DNA of 64,000 bases from Azolla caroliniana (taxonomy: Eukaryota > Polypodiophyta), in NCBI GenBank assembly GCA_043228905.1, contig JBHGNT010000004.1:12028001-12092000 (forward strand), given 5' to 3'. Position numbers and translations under genes: made by a program. Numbering within the stretch: the first letter of the stretch is position 1; the number at the start of each line of letters is the position of its first letter. Positions 19,629-29,894 of this stretch are shown here, in pieces. A model generated the notes under the pieces. The model had not been told where the DNA came from. It searched no databases and saw nothing but the letters and a program-made list of their open reading frames with translations.

Positions 19629-20234
19629 TGTTGGGATTACGGTCCCTTCGGATGGGATGGTCGGATATCGGAGATGAATGCCGACAAGCCCGGTTTCGGT
19701 TTCGGATCCGGATGACGAAGACCCCGGTTTCGGTACCGGATGACGAATGTACCCGGAGAGCGATCCGGATGCAGGGACATATCCGTGAATATGTTCGCTA
19801 TGGGCCCCTGAGGCTATAGTTGTAAATAGCCCAAAGTCATATAAGTATAAATATGACTTAGGGCAAACAGTTTTACAGTTGCTTCTCATTTTTTTCTGTT
19901 TTTCCACTTTAGAGGAGTGAAGAGAGAGCAGCCGTGAGAGAGATAGAGCGCGAGAGAGGAAGAGGTAGACGCCTCTGTGTATTTCTGCCGCCTGTGGCGA
20001 GGACAGCGAGCTCAAGGTCGTCACCTTGCAGCTCGCCATTGTATACTTCTCTGTATAGTGTTGGTTTGGAGTCTTGTACTCCCGTGGTTTTTCCCGTCTA
20101 GGGTTTTCCACGTTAATCCCTGTGTACTCGCGTTTTTTGTTTCTCCGTGTGGTTCCTATTTTCTGCTCCATCGATTCGCGCTTACTCGGTTGTGGCAGAG
20201 TGAAGAAGGTGAATAGAGGGGTCTATTCCTAGCA
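19629..20234 (+). repeat. 5' LTR of copia-F
   Basis: Runs from TGTTGGGATTACGG to ...CTAGCA. It contains partly repeated CCCGGTTTCGG(T/A)...CCGGATGACGAA units in U3 (about 19689-19750), and TATAAATATG at 19846-19855, followed by a purine-rich (GA-type) leader segment. Confidence 0.96.
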
Positions 20235-20237
20235 AAC

Positions 20238-20249
20238 TGGTATCAGAGC
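20238..20249 (+). promoter_or_regulatory. Primer binding site of copia-F
   Basis: TGGTATCAGAGC, three bases after the LTR end; tRNA-Met type. Confidence 0.9.
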
Positions 20250-20264
20250 GAACTGCTGCAGAAA

Positions 20265-23200
20265 ATGGAAGGCGGCGGCAGCGGGCAGCCGGGGATGATG
20301 GTGCTGAATGCACAGAATTACGCCGACTGGAAGATCAAGATGGAGGATCTTCTGATTGTTCGGGACCTGTACGAACCGATTGACAGGTCGGAAATACCGA
20401 AGGGGGTACTTGAGTCGGAATGGAGGCTTCTGAACCGGAAAGCCGTTGCAACCATTCGGCAATACGTCGATGTGAGCGTTCTACAACATGTGGCGAACGA
20501 CACCAACGCATATGAGATGTGGCGGAAGCTGTCGGGCCTCTATGAGAGGAAGAATGCGTTGAACCGAACCTCCCTGATGAGGAAGATAGTGAATCTCAAG
20601 TACCGGGATGGCGAGAGTATGGTGGAACACGTAAGCACGTTCATGGGATTCGTGAATCAGCTTGCGGCGATCAAGTTCCCGTTGGAGGATGCAATGCAAG
20701 CCATCATCCTGATGTGTACATTGCCGGAAAGCTGGGAGAACTTGGTGGTAACTCTCAGCACCTCCTGCGCCGAAGATAACTTGTCCTTACAAACGGTAAA
20801 GACAAGTATTTTGAATGAAGAAGCGCGTCGGAGAGATAAGGAACCGGCCTCCGACCCGAAGATGTTGTTTACCGAATCGGATCGGGGAAGACAATGGAAC
20901 CGGAGTCCGCAAAGACGGGAGAAGTCGGGGACCCGGTCGCAGTCAAGAGGAAGGCCCACATGCTTCCACTGTGGGAAGCCCGGGCACTTCCGAAAGAATT
21001 GTCGGCATTACCGAAAGGACAATGGAACCGACAACACCGATTCGAAGAAGTCACCGGAGAGAAACGGTGCATACCGGGGAGCCACGGACCGAAATGGTTC
21101 GGATCGGCGAGGACAGGACCGGAAAGGAACGACGGCACTCGCGGCAAGTGAAGAGGAGATCATGCTCATCACCGAAGAAGGTGAACTAAACATTGCCGGC
21201 GATGAGACGACCTGGGTGGTCGATTCCGGAGCATCGTTCCACCTGACCCCGGAGAGAAGATACTTCTCATCCTACACAGCCGGCGAGCATGGCTGTGTTC
21301 GGATGGGAAACGAAGGTACGTGCCGGATTGCCGGCATAGGAGACGTGTGGTTGACAACCCCGACCGGATGCAAAATGCTGCTGAAGAATGTCCGACACGT
21401 TCCGGAGGTCCGACTGAACCTGATTTCGGCCGGGAGGCTAGATGATGAAGGCTACACGGGTAGCATCCGGAACGGTGTCATGAAGTTCAGCAAGGGGAGC
21501 TTGATAGTGGCTCGGGCCCGGAAGGTCAACACACTGTACCTGATGAATGCCTGGTTATGTCCGGAAGAGCTGAATGTGGCAGCCGACACTGCCGGTGAGC
21601 TGTGGCACAAAAGACTGTGCCACATGAGTGAGAAGGGGATGAAGAGGCTTGCAGAAGACAACCTTATTCCAGTGAAGCACGTGCACCTGGAGAAGTGCAC
21701 CGATTGCCTGGCCGGTAAGCAGAACCGAGCCTCCTTCCACTCAAGGCCACCGAAGAGACGTAGTGTACCATTGGAGTTGGTACACACTGATGTGTGTCAA
21801 GTAGAAACGAAGTCACATGGCGGAGCCCAGTACTTCGTGACATTCATTGATGACCACAGCCGGAAGCTGTGGACGGCACCGATGAAGACAAAGGACCAAG
21901 TGTTGTGCGTCTTCAAAGAACTCCACGCGAGAGTGGAAAGGGAATCCGGCAAGAAGCTGAAAGCGATACGAGCGGATAACGGAGGGGAATACCGGGGGCA
22001 GTTCCAGGAGTACTGTCGCTCGAAGGGAATCCGACTCGAGTTTACTGTGCCGAAGACGCCGGAACTGAACGGGCTGGCCGAGAGGATGAACCGGACCATA
22101 ATGGAGAGGGTCCGGAGTATGCTGGCGCAGGCGGAATTACCCAAGGGTTTTTGGGCTGAGGCGATGTCGACGGCGACATACGTGATAAACAGATCACCCT
22201 CAGTACCTTTGGACGGAGACACGCCGCAGAGAGTGTGGACCGGTAGGGAAGTATCCTACCGGCATCTGAAGGTGTTCGGGTGTCTCGCATACGTGCATGT
22301 GGCAAAGGACCAGAGAGGAAAGCTAGATCCAAAGACCCGGCCATGCATATTCCTCGGATACGGCGACGACGAGTTCGGCTACCGAGTATGGGACCCGGTT
22401 GACAAGAAGATATTCAGGAGTCGAGACATCATCTTCATGGAGGACAAGACACTCGCCGACTGGGAGTCGGAGAAGAAGATGAAGAGCTCCAAGTCAACCG
22501 GTGAGGATAAACTCTACGAGGAGCAGTCCCGACCGGCAAGGGACCAGTTAGCACTCGAGGATCCGGCCGAAGACGGTGAAGAAACCGAACCGGCCGAAGA
22601 AGACGAAAATGATACCGGAACCGGCCCCGATCCCGAAATGGATTCGGATGAAGAAGAATCGGAAGAACCGGTTACCGAAGCTCCGGAACGGAGATATCCT
22701 CTAAGAGAGAGAAGGGCCCCCCGGAGATTTCCGGAACCAGAGCACGTGCTGCTAACCGACGAGGGGGAGCCGGAGAGCTTTGAAGAAGCAAAGCATGACA
22801 CCCAGAGCCGCAGGTGGTTGAGTGCCATGCAGGACGAGATGGATTCCCTGCATGAGAACCACACATATGAACTTGTGGAGTTGCCGAAAGGAAAGTGGGC
22901 ACTTCGAAACAAGTGGGTGTTCAAGCTGAAACCGGGAGATGCCGGAAACCCCCCGAGATACAAAGCCAGGATCGTGGTGAAGGGGTTTCAGCAGAAGAAG
23001 GGCGTCGACTTCGACGAGATATTTGCTCCGGTAGTGAAGATGACCTCCATCCGAACGGTGCTGAGCATAGCGGCAAGCATGGACCTCGAGGTAGAACAGA
23101 TGGACGTGAAGACGACATTCCTTCACGGTGACCTCGAAGAAGAGATCTACATGCAGCAACCGGAAGGATTCGAGAAGAAAGGGAAGGAGCACCTGGTATG

Positions 23201-24338
23201 CCGGTTGAAGAAGAGCCTTTACGGACTGAAGCAGGCTCCCCGGCAATGGTACCGGAAGTTCGACTCCTTCATGACCGACGAAGGGTACCTCAAAACGCAG
23301 TCCGACCACTGCGTGTTTGTGAAGAAGTTCGAAGAAGGAGACTCTCTAATACTCCTCCTGTACGTGGACGACATGTTGATCGTCGGACGGGATCAGGTCA
23401 AGATACGGATACTGAAGAAGGCTCTTCACCGAACCTTCTCAATGAAGGACCTGGGTCCGGCGAGGCAAATACTAGGGATGCACATCATCCGGGACCGGAA
23501 GAAGAAGCAGTTGTGGCTGTCACAGGAGAAGTACGTGACGAAGGTGCTTCACCGGTTCAACATGTCGGAAGCAAGACCGGTCGGATCGACCCTCCCGACA
23601 AACTGCAAGCTGTCCAGCAAGCAAAGTCCCAAGACAAAGGCTGAAAAGGAGGATATGATGAAAGTACCGTATGCCTCAGCTGTCGGGAGCTTGATGTACG
23701 CCATGGTGTGTACGAGACCGGACATCGGATATGCAGTCGGAGTGGTGAGCCGGTACATGAGCAATCCCGGCAAAGAGCATTGGAACGCGGCCAAGTGGAT
23801 ACTCCGATACCTGAAGGGCACGGCAAACGTGTGCCTCCGATTCGGCTCCGGAAAGCCCGAACTCGACGGCTTTACCGATTCGGATATGTCGGCTGATGCA
23901 GATACCAGCCGGTCCACATCAGGGTATGTGATGACGTATGCAGGGGGAGCTGTTTCCTGGCAGTCGAGGCTGCAGAAGACGGTTGCGTTGTCAACCACGG
24001 AGGCGGAGTACATGGCGGCTGTTGAAGCCGGCAAGGAAATAATATGGATGAAGGACTTCATTAGAGAGCTCGGTATCCAACAGGAGGAGTACCGACTCTA
24101 CTGCGACAGTCAGAGTGCAATCCACCTTGCGAAGAACGCGGCCTATCACTCCCGGACGAAGCACATCCAGCGAAGATATCACTGGATCCGGGAAAGGATA
24201 GAAGACAAGGAGTTCGTGCTGACAAAGATCCACACAGACGAGAACGGGTCGGATATGCTGACCAAGGTGCTCACACCCGACAAGCTGGAAGCATGCCGGA
24301 AGAGGATCGGATTGGAGAGACATCCCATGCCGAAGTGA
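20265..24338 (+). CDS. Copia-F Gag-Pol polyprotein, 1357 aa, intact
   Basis: One ORF encodes the whole polyprotein. Gag covers about residues 1-260 (gag core QNYADWKIKMEDLL; CCHC knuckle CFHCGKPGHFRKNC at 233-246). Protease has DSGA at 320-323. The GAG-preintegrase HHCC region is near 445-490. The integrase triad is D509, D571, E606 (DD35E). RT has YVDD at 1033-1036 and RNase H ends with TDSDMSAD near 1205 and STTEAEYMAA near 1245. The start is the first ATG after the primer site (16 bp), in the same context as copia-G. The length fits the usual 1300-1450 aa of plant copia polyproteins. No stop or frameshift is present, so particle formation, cDNA synthesis and integration could all be encoded. 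Expression would come from the LTR promoter. Confidence 0.96.
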   Translation: MEGGGSGQPGMMVLNAQNYADWKIKMEDLLIVRDLYEPIDRSEIPKGVLESEWRLLNRKAVATIRQYVDVSVLQHVANDTNAYEMWRKLSGLYERKNALNRTSLMRKIVNLKYRDGESMVEHVSTFMGFVNQLAAIKFPLEDAMQAIILMCTLPESWENLVVTLSTSCAEDNLSLQTVKTSILNEEARRRDKEPASDPKMLFTESDRGRQWNRSPQRREKSGTRSQSRGRPTCFHCGKPGHFRKNCRHYRKDNGTDNTDSKKSPERNGAYRGATDRNGSDRRGQDRKGTTALAASEEEIMLITEEGELNIAGDETTWVVDSGASFHLTPERRYFSSYTAGEHGCVRMGNEGTCRIAGIGDVWLTTPTGCKMLLKNVRHVPEVRLNLISAGRLDDEGYTGSIRNGVMKFSKGSLIVARARKVNTLYLMNAWLCPEELNVAADTAGELWHKRLCHMSEKGMKRLAEDNLIPVKHVHLEKCTDCLAGKQNRASFHSRPPKRRSVPLELVHTDVCQVETKSHGGAQYFVTFIDDHSRKLWTAPMKTKDQVLCVFKELHARVERESGKKLKAIRADNGGEYRGQFQEYCRSKGIRLEFTVPKTPELNGLAERMNRTIMERVRSMLAQAELPKGFWAEAMSTATYVINRSPSVPLDGDTPQRVWTGREVSYRHLKVFGCLAYVHVAKDQRGKLDPKTRPCIFLGYGDDEFGYRVWDPVDKKIFRSRDIIFMEDKTLADWESEKKMKSSKSTGEDKLYEEQSRPARDQLALEDPAEDGEETEPAEEDENDTGTGPDPEMDSDEEESEEPVTEAPERRYPLRERRAPRRFPEPEHVLLTDEGEPESFEEAKHDTQSRRWLSAMQDEMDSLHENHTYELVELPKGKWALRNKWVFKLKPGDAGNPPRYKARIVVKGFQQKKGVDFDEIFAPVVKMTSIRTVLSIAASMDLEVEQMDVKTTFLHGDLEEEIYMQQPEGFEKKGKEHLVCRLKKSLYGLKQAPRQWYRKFDSFMTDEGYLKTQSDHCVFVKKFEEGDSLILLLYVDDMLIVGRDQVKIRILKKALHRTFSMKDLGPARQILGMHIIRDRKKKQLWLSQEKYVTKVLHRFNMSEARPVGSTLPTNCKLSSKQSPKTKAEKEDMMKVPYASAVGSLMYAMVCTRPDIGYAVGVVSRYMSNPGKEHWNAAKWILRYLKGTANVCLRFGSGKPELDGFTDSDMSADADTSRSTSGYVMTYAGGAVSWQSRLQKTVALSTTEAEYMAAVEAGKEIIWMKDFIRELGIQQEEYRLYCDSQSAIHLAKNAAYHSRTKHIQRRYHWIRERIEDKEFVLTKIHTDENGSDMLTKVLTPDKLEACRKRIGLERHPMPK

Positions 24339-24348
24339 AGGGGGAGTT
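24338..24348 (+). promoter_or_regulatory. Polypurine tract of copia-F
   Basis: GAAGGGGGAGTT lies between the ORF stop and the 3' LTR. Confidence 0.88.
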
Positions 24349-24954
24349 TGTTGGGATTACGGTCCCTTCGGATGGGATGGTCGGATATCGGAGATGAATG
24401 CCGACAAGCCCGGTTTCGGTTTCGGATCCGGATGACGAAGACCCCGGTTTCGGTACCGGATGACGAATGTACCCGGAGAGCGATCCGGATGCAGGGACAT
24501 ATCCGTGAATATGTTCGCTATGGGCCCCTGAGGCTACAGTTGTAAATAGCCCAAAGTCATATAAGTATAAATATGACTTAGGGCAAACAGTTTTACAGTT
24601 GCTTCTCATTTTTTTCTGTTTTTCCACTTTAGAGGAGTGAAGAGAGAGCAGCCGTGAGAGAGATAGAGCGCGAGAGAGGAAGAGGTAGACGCCTCTGTGT
24701 ATTTCCGCCGCCTGTGGCGAGGACAGCGAGCTCAAGGTCGTCGCCTTGCAGCTCGCCATTGTATACTTCTCTGTATAGTGTTGGTTTGGAGTCTTGTACT
24801 CCCGTGGTTTTTCCCGTCTAGGGTTTTCCACGTTAATCCCTGTGTACTCGCGTTTTTTGTTTCTCCGTGTGGTTCCTATTTTCTGCTCCATCGATTCGCG
24901 CTTACTCGGTTGTGGCAGAGTGAAGAAGGTGAATAGAAGGGTCTATTCCTTGCA
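24349..24954 (+). repeat. 3' LTR of copia-F
   Basis: 606 bp; it differs from the 5' LTR at five positions (four transitions, one transversion). Followed by the target duplication AAGGG. Confidence 0.96.
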
Positions 24955-26256
24955 AAGGGCGCGGACGGCATATGGAGACGGGCTGTGCGCAGCGATGAAA
25001 AGGACCTCATATTGAGGGAAGCCCATTGCGGAGTTGCCGGAGGTCACTATGCCGGAGATGCGATGGCCAGGAAAATATGGCAAAGTGGCCTATGGTGGCC
25101 AACTACATTAAGAGATGCTGTACGGTACGCAAAAGAATGTGACCTATGCCAGCGAATGGGCCAGCCAACGGAGCAGGCTCGGATGCCACACCAGCCTGTA
25201 CTACCACTCGAACCATTCTAGAAGTGGGGGCTGGACTTTGTTGGACCGTTCAAACCACCGGCAATGAGAACAGGTAATCGGTACGTCATCGTCGCGACGG
25301 ATTACTGCACGAAATGGGTGGAGGCCAAAGCCTTAAGAGACAACACCGTTGCGTCAATGGCAAAATTTCTATACGAATACATCTGGTGCCGTTACGGATG
25401 CCCAATCGAATTAATAAGCGACCAAGGGGGGCAGTTTCTCGACCAAGTAGTTGAAAGCCTGACGACATTCTATGCCGTTGTCCATAAACGGAGCACACCA
25501 TACTATCCGCAAGCAAACAGGTTAGCTGAATCGACGAACAAAACACTCCAGAATATCCTTCGGAAGATTGTCAACGAAAACCGAACGGATTGGGATACCA
25601 AGTTACATAGCGCGCTTTGGGCATACCGGACAACATATAAAAGGAGCATCCGAACAACACCGTTCCGGTTAGCGTTCGGACTAGAGGTGGTAATCCCGGT
25701 GGAATTCCAAGTACCCAGCTTACGGATCCAGCTACGGGAACGGCTGAACGTGAAGGAGTCGGAGGCAATACGGTTAACAACGCTGTGTGAACTCGAGGAA
25801 CAACGACTGGCAAGCATCCTGCACTTAGAATTGGAACAACAGCGACGGAAAGCATTTGTCGACCGACACAGGAAAGGAAATGAAAAAATGTTCGCAATCG
25901 GCAAGACGGTGTTAATATTTCAGACCTGGATGGGCAAAATGCCGGGTAAACTACGGTTTAGATGGACCGGCCCGTATTGGCTGACACGTGAGTATAATGG
26001 GTCCTACCAGTTAGGGATACTTGCCGGCGAAGTGCTAGGCAAATGGGTCAACGGATTCCAATTGAAGCCATATAGAGGACGGATGCCCAAGAACCCATTT
26101 GAGCAAAGGACCGACACCGGTGAGGAAACGACAACTTGTGAGGGGAACGACAACCACCAAGACGGAGGAGACAGCAAGCTGGTAACAGGGGAGAATAAGG
26201 TGACGACAAACCGTAATGAGGCTGGTAAGGGTCCGATAGGACCAACGGACAACTAA
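24955..26256 (+). pseudogene. pol: gypsy-E integrase
   Basis: The frame continues the gypsy-E pol after copia-F. Zinc-finger text HCGVAGGHYAGDAM and CDLCQRMG appears first. A TAG at about 25219 then replaces a residue in EPF-KWGLDFVGPF. From ATG 25264 a 330-codon frame runs to 26256. Its core has TDYCTKWVEAKALRD, then ISDQGGQFL (Asp present) and NRLAESTNKT (Glu present), followed by the tail RWTGPYWLTREYNGSYQL. The first catalytic Asp is in WGLDFVGP, just before 25264. Only the one stop keeps the integrase from being intact. Confidence 0.83.
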
Positions 26257-26618
26257 CCTCACACCACATTAAAATTTATCAAAAAAAAAAAGAAAAAAAA
26301 AGCGAGGTATGAATGGACGAAAGAGTGAGGAGCGAAAAGGTACGTAGTGGGCATTTAAGCGCCACCACAGGACATAATGCTATTTTAGTACACAACGTGC
26401 ACACACTCGAAAAAGGCGCCAGAATGCACAGAGAAAAACCACTGCGCGTGGAGACCCTCTACTTTCGCGAACCCAGGAGCATAGAAGCACCAAGGCGCTG
26501 GAAGATCATCAGACGAGAACCTACGCACAGAGAACCCCCGCTTTCTGAACTCTCTCTCTCTCAATCTCACTCTCATCACCAGCCAACCTCGCCACCATAA
26601 TCCGACCTCGACACAGAC
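26257..26618 (+). other. gypsy-E spacer between pol and the accessory ORF
   Basis: It holds an A-rich run (26280-26301) and, at 26540-26581, a CT-rich tract ending CATCACCAG, which resembles a polypyrimidine tract with a 3' splice site. No protein is recognised. Confidence 0.5.
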
Positions 26619-29420
26619 ATGGACCCGCAAACACTGTCGGAAGCCGCCAAGAAATGGCTAAAGAAACACGGGCTCGAGGGCTTCTTGACGATTATGGAGG
26701 TACCGCCACACAAAGAAGCCGACAAGGTGATCAAAGAAATCGACACAGAGGTCATAACGGCGGAGGCGATCCGTGCGTTAACAGGCCTTTTGGAGGGAGG
26801 CATATTCACGATCGACAATCCGACATCGAAGCAACTCATCAAGTATTTTGGTGAGTACTCCCTAGCCAGCAAGGGCTACCGGACACAGGGCGGCGGAGAT
26901 ATGCTATTCCGCGAGATTGCCCGTGTGCTCCACGAATACGGCCATGTGTACCCTAGACCCCCTGTCATGCCGCAGAATCGGGCAAGGATGATCATCGCCA
27001 CCTATGAAGGGATCAAGGTGGATTGGCCGGTATTGATCGCAGACGGTTTGTGTGCGGCAATCGAGATCGTCAGAGGAAAAGACGACAAAGAAGGCCGAGA
27101 AGGACGGAGGATATGGCACGCAGTAACGCAGTGGCTCACCTTGCTTGTGCCACCCGTCGAGCCCAAGAAGCGGGGAAGAGTGGCGGACGGCACCCCAAAG
27201 ACTGCTTCCAAAAGACAACAGCTGTTGGCCTCTAAGGCCACTAAGGGGAAGGCGGCGGACGCAGAACAGGCGGGAAAGGAGAGCGCCACCAGCTGGAAGC
27301 GGCCAACGGATGCGCAGGAGGAACCACCGGTACGGCCCGTAAAGGTTACACTCCGCCGACCGGTGAATAGAGAAGCGGACCCCTTGGCGGCAAAACTCAA
27401 TGCCGGGAATCAGGAAGAGGAAATAAAGGAGGAGCCTACGGAGCACCTCCAGTGAAGGTCATCGGCAAGGACCGTTGAGGCAGCCGGGAAACGTTCGGAC
27501 CCTTAGACGGAGGGAACACCGGCTCCCCATACTGAGACTCCCATGCCAAGGGAGGAACCGGAACCGGTGCACATGGCACCGGAATCAGAAGCCCCTGCAC
27601 CACCGGCAGCACCGGCAAGTCCCATTCCGCCAGAGCCGGAAAGGTCAATACAGCCTCCCTCGGCCAACCAAGAAGAAGCGCAAGGGGAACTAGGACAGCA
27701 GGGTGGTCCACGGGCAGAAACGGAATTGCAACTCGGCGCAATTAGGCGAGACCACCCATCTACAAGCGAGCCCATCCGTCAAACCTCCATGCAAGCGCAA
27801 CAACAATGCACCGGTAGCCTGTGGCTCCGGTGGATAGGCGAACAGATTGCCGGAGCAGTGGGGTATATTGAGGCGGAAGAAAGAGCGCACAGCGAACGGT
27901 TGCTCGTCACAACCGAACAAGTAGAGACGGCTCGGTCCAGAATTCGGTGCCTTGAAAAAGACTTGGATCAGGTCACGACAGAAATGGCCAAAATGGCCTT
28001 AACGGCAACACAGATCCAATCACCGGTGACTTCGGTAAGTGTACAGAATAAAGAACCCGACCAACCTGTACATACTAATAAGACCCCGGCAACGGAAACC
28101 GTTCCAGAGAGAGATGCGGCGCAAGCCCAGGAGCTTGCGGAATTGAGAGATGAACTTGCCGCAGAAGAAGCGCTAAGGAGCTGGGAACGAGAATTGAAGA
28201 CAGCGGCCGAAGCAGAATTAAAGGAGACTGCTGAGAACCTCCGCCGGGCAGAGGAGATCCTCCGGAAAGGCCATCAAGCGTACGACCGACTAAGGGAGGA
28301 AAAAGACAAAGTGCTACAGGAAAAGGACAAGTTGCGGAAGACGGCGGAAACAGAAATTGAACGGCTAAAGGAAGAGCTCCGCCAACAGAAGGACCGCGAG
28401 GACCGGGCCCGTCGACAGATCAACGCACGGCTCAAGCAAAAGACAAATGATTTTGAGCACCTGCACCGGGACTACAAACGGCTGGAAACGGAGCATAAGG
28501 AATGGGTGGTCGAGCTCCAGTAGGAAGTTGATCAGGCTGCGACGGCGCTCGCCGACGAACGAGCGGAAAATACAAGACGGTTGGACGAGGCGGAGAAGGT
28601 CCGGATGGAGCTCAAGAGGCAGCAACAGGAAGAAAAGGAGAGAGCGTCAACGGTATTGCAAAAATTAAAAAGCACATATCAAAGGCAATTGAAGCATTAC
28701 AAGGAGCAGGCGGAAGACAACGTCAAAATCATCAAGCAATTGAAGGAGGAACGACAAGCGGCGGAGATCAAATCGCAGATGGGAACGGGCCGGATTCAGT
28801 GCATCCTCCGGGCATGGCTGAATCAGACAAAACGCTTGATTGACGAAAGCTCCGTAAGATGGTGGACAAAGTGGGCACAAAATGCGGCGGAACTCCAATT
28901 GCTACGGGCAGACGTGGCAAACTAGCGGAAGGAAGGAGATGATTGTTACACGTTGACTTCCGAGGACTTCACCGCCATACGGGACGAGCTGGCCGAAGAC
29001 TTCCAAGTCTTGGCGGATGAACAGCAGGCGTAGGTCCGGCAACTCGTAGCTCAGCTAGACGATGATAGGCTGGACACTCAAATCCAGTTTGAAAGCTACG
29101 AGCGGTCCCGGGTTCGGGAAGAAAAAGCACGGGAAGCGGCAACGGTTAACCTTAGTGATGAGGAACCGTCGCCGGCCGAGGGCCAGGCCGAACCAGTCAA
29201 CCGGAGACCACTACGATGGAGGGAGCAACGACGGAAACGCCGATGTCAGAGCAACAAACGGAGGAGCAGCCGCAGCAACCATCAAAGGACCAGTCGCAGC
29301 AGCCATCAACGGAGCAGCAATAGCTGCAGCAGCAACCACAACAACAACATCAACCAATTCCAGATGAACCATTGGAGACTCTCGAACAAAGCATTCTGGA
29401 TATTTTGGACGAAGAATAGC
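26619..29420 (+). pseudogene. gypsy-E accessory ORF after pol (unidentified, coiled coil)
   Basis: A long frame starting MDPQTLSEAAKKWLKKHG that I do not recognise. In one frame it reads through TGA 27453, TAG near 27504, TAG 28521, TAG 28923 and TAG 29031, then needs one frameshift near 29200 to reach its acidic Gln/Pro-rich tail ending LDILDEE. Without the stops it would be about 930 aa. The first 190 residues look globular (TSKQLIKYFGEYSLASKG; VDWPVLIADGLCAAIEIVRG). A Lys/Arg- and Pro-rich part follows, then about 330 residues of heptad-rich coiled coil (27900-28920). It has the pol strand and the position where Athila/Tat-type elements carry env-like or extra ORFs. No signal peptide or clear transmembrane segment is seen, so an envelope role is not supported. 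Confidence 0.7.
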
Positions 29421-29474
29421 AAGGGTCGGATGGTGGATTCGACGTACAAGGTACTGTCCCACGGGCGTGCCATG

Positions 29475-29841
29475 TGTTACCGGCCTGCAAAGGAGTCCAG
29501 AGTGTGAAACGGAGGAGTTAATTAATTATTAGGAATGGTTGTAAGTAAGCTATTAGTGTGGATGGACGAACCAGAATCGGTATGCCATTCCGGATCCGGA
29601 CTGATCCCGAACAGGTGCGGATGGCACCGTTTTGTACTACAGAACGGAAACCTATTTAAAGGCCCGGATACAATGTAATGAGGAGCGGTTAATTAATAAA
29701 GCTTAGTGTTTTTATCTCTTTGTGTTAATTGCCGTTCTGCATTCATTGTTATATCTTACGCGTGTGATTATTAAGGACGATCTTGCTAAGTAGCCTAATT
29801 AAGTCAGATTAATCGTTGAGTCTAATCCTATTGCCGTAACA
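29475..29841 (+). repeat. 3' LTR of gypsy-E
   Basis: 367 bp with matching ends TGTTAC...GTAACA. Plus-strand orientation is supported by TATTTAAA at 29653-29660 and AATAAA at 29695-29700. The start is supported by element N, which has the same pre-LTR text (CCCACRGGCGTGC) before TGTTACC at 60726. Only this LTR of gypsy-E is in the window. Confidence 0.7.
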
Positions 29842-29894
29842 CCCCTTTGGTGAAGTGTCTTCCGTAGACACCCTTTGTTAGGCCATTGTCCGGC

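Larger units (their letters stand above)
19629..24954 (+). mobile_element. Copia-F: intact, recently inserted Ty1/copia element
   Basis: Complete element of 5326 bp. It has two 606-bp LTRs with five substitutions between them (99.2% identical), a perfect 5-bp target duplication AAGGG (19624-19628 and 24955-24959), a primer site, a PPT and a single uninterrupted 1357-codon gag-pol ORF. It sits in the gypsy-E integrase. It is the only element in this window that looks capable of autonomous movement. Its nearest relatives here are copia-J (pol, LTR promoter core) and copia-G (gag). Confidence 0.97.
18461..29841 (+). mobile_element. Gypsy-E: 5'-truncated Ty3/gypsy element with extra ORF, split by copia-F
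   Basis: The element enters in the middle of RT and has no 5' LTR, gag or protease. It continues through RNase H (split by copia-F at 19629), integrase (to 26256), a 360-bp spacer, a long accessory ORF (26619-29420) and a 3' LTR (29475-29841). Stops in pol and in the accessory ORF make it inactive. The IN motif CRYGCPIELISDQGGQFL and the lack of a chromodomain place it outside the chromoviruses, nearer to non-chromovirus plant gypsy elements. That placement is a judgement by eye. Confidence 0.8.
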
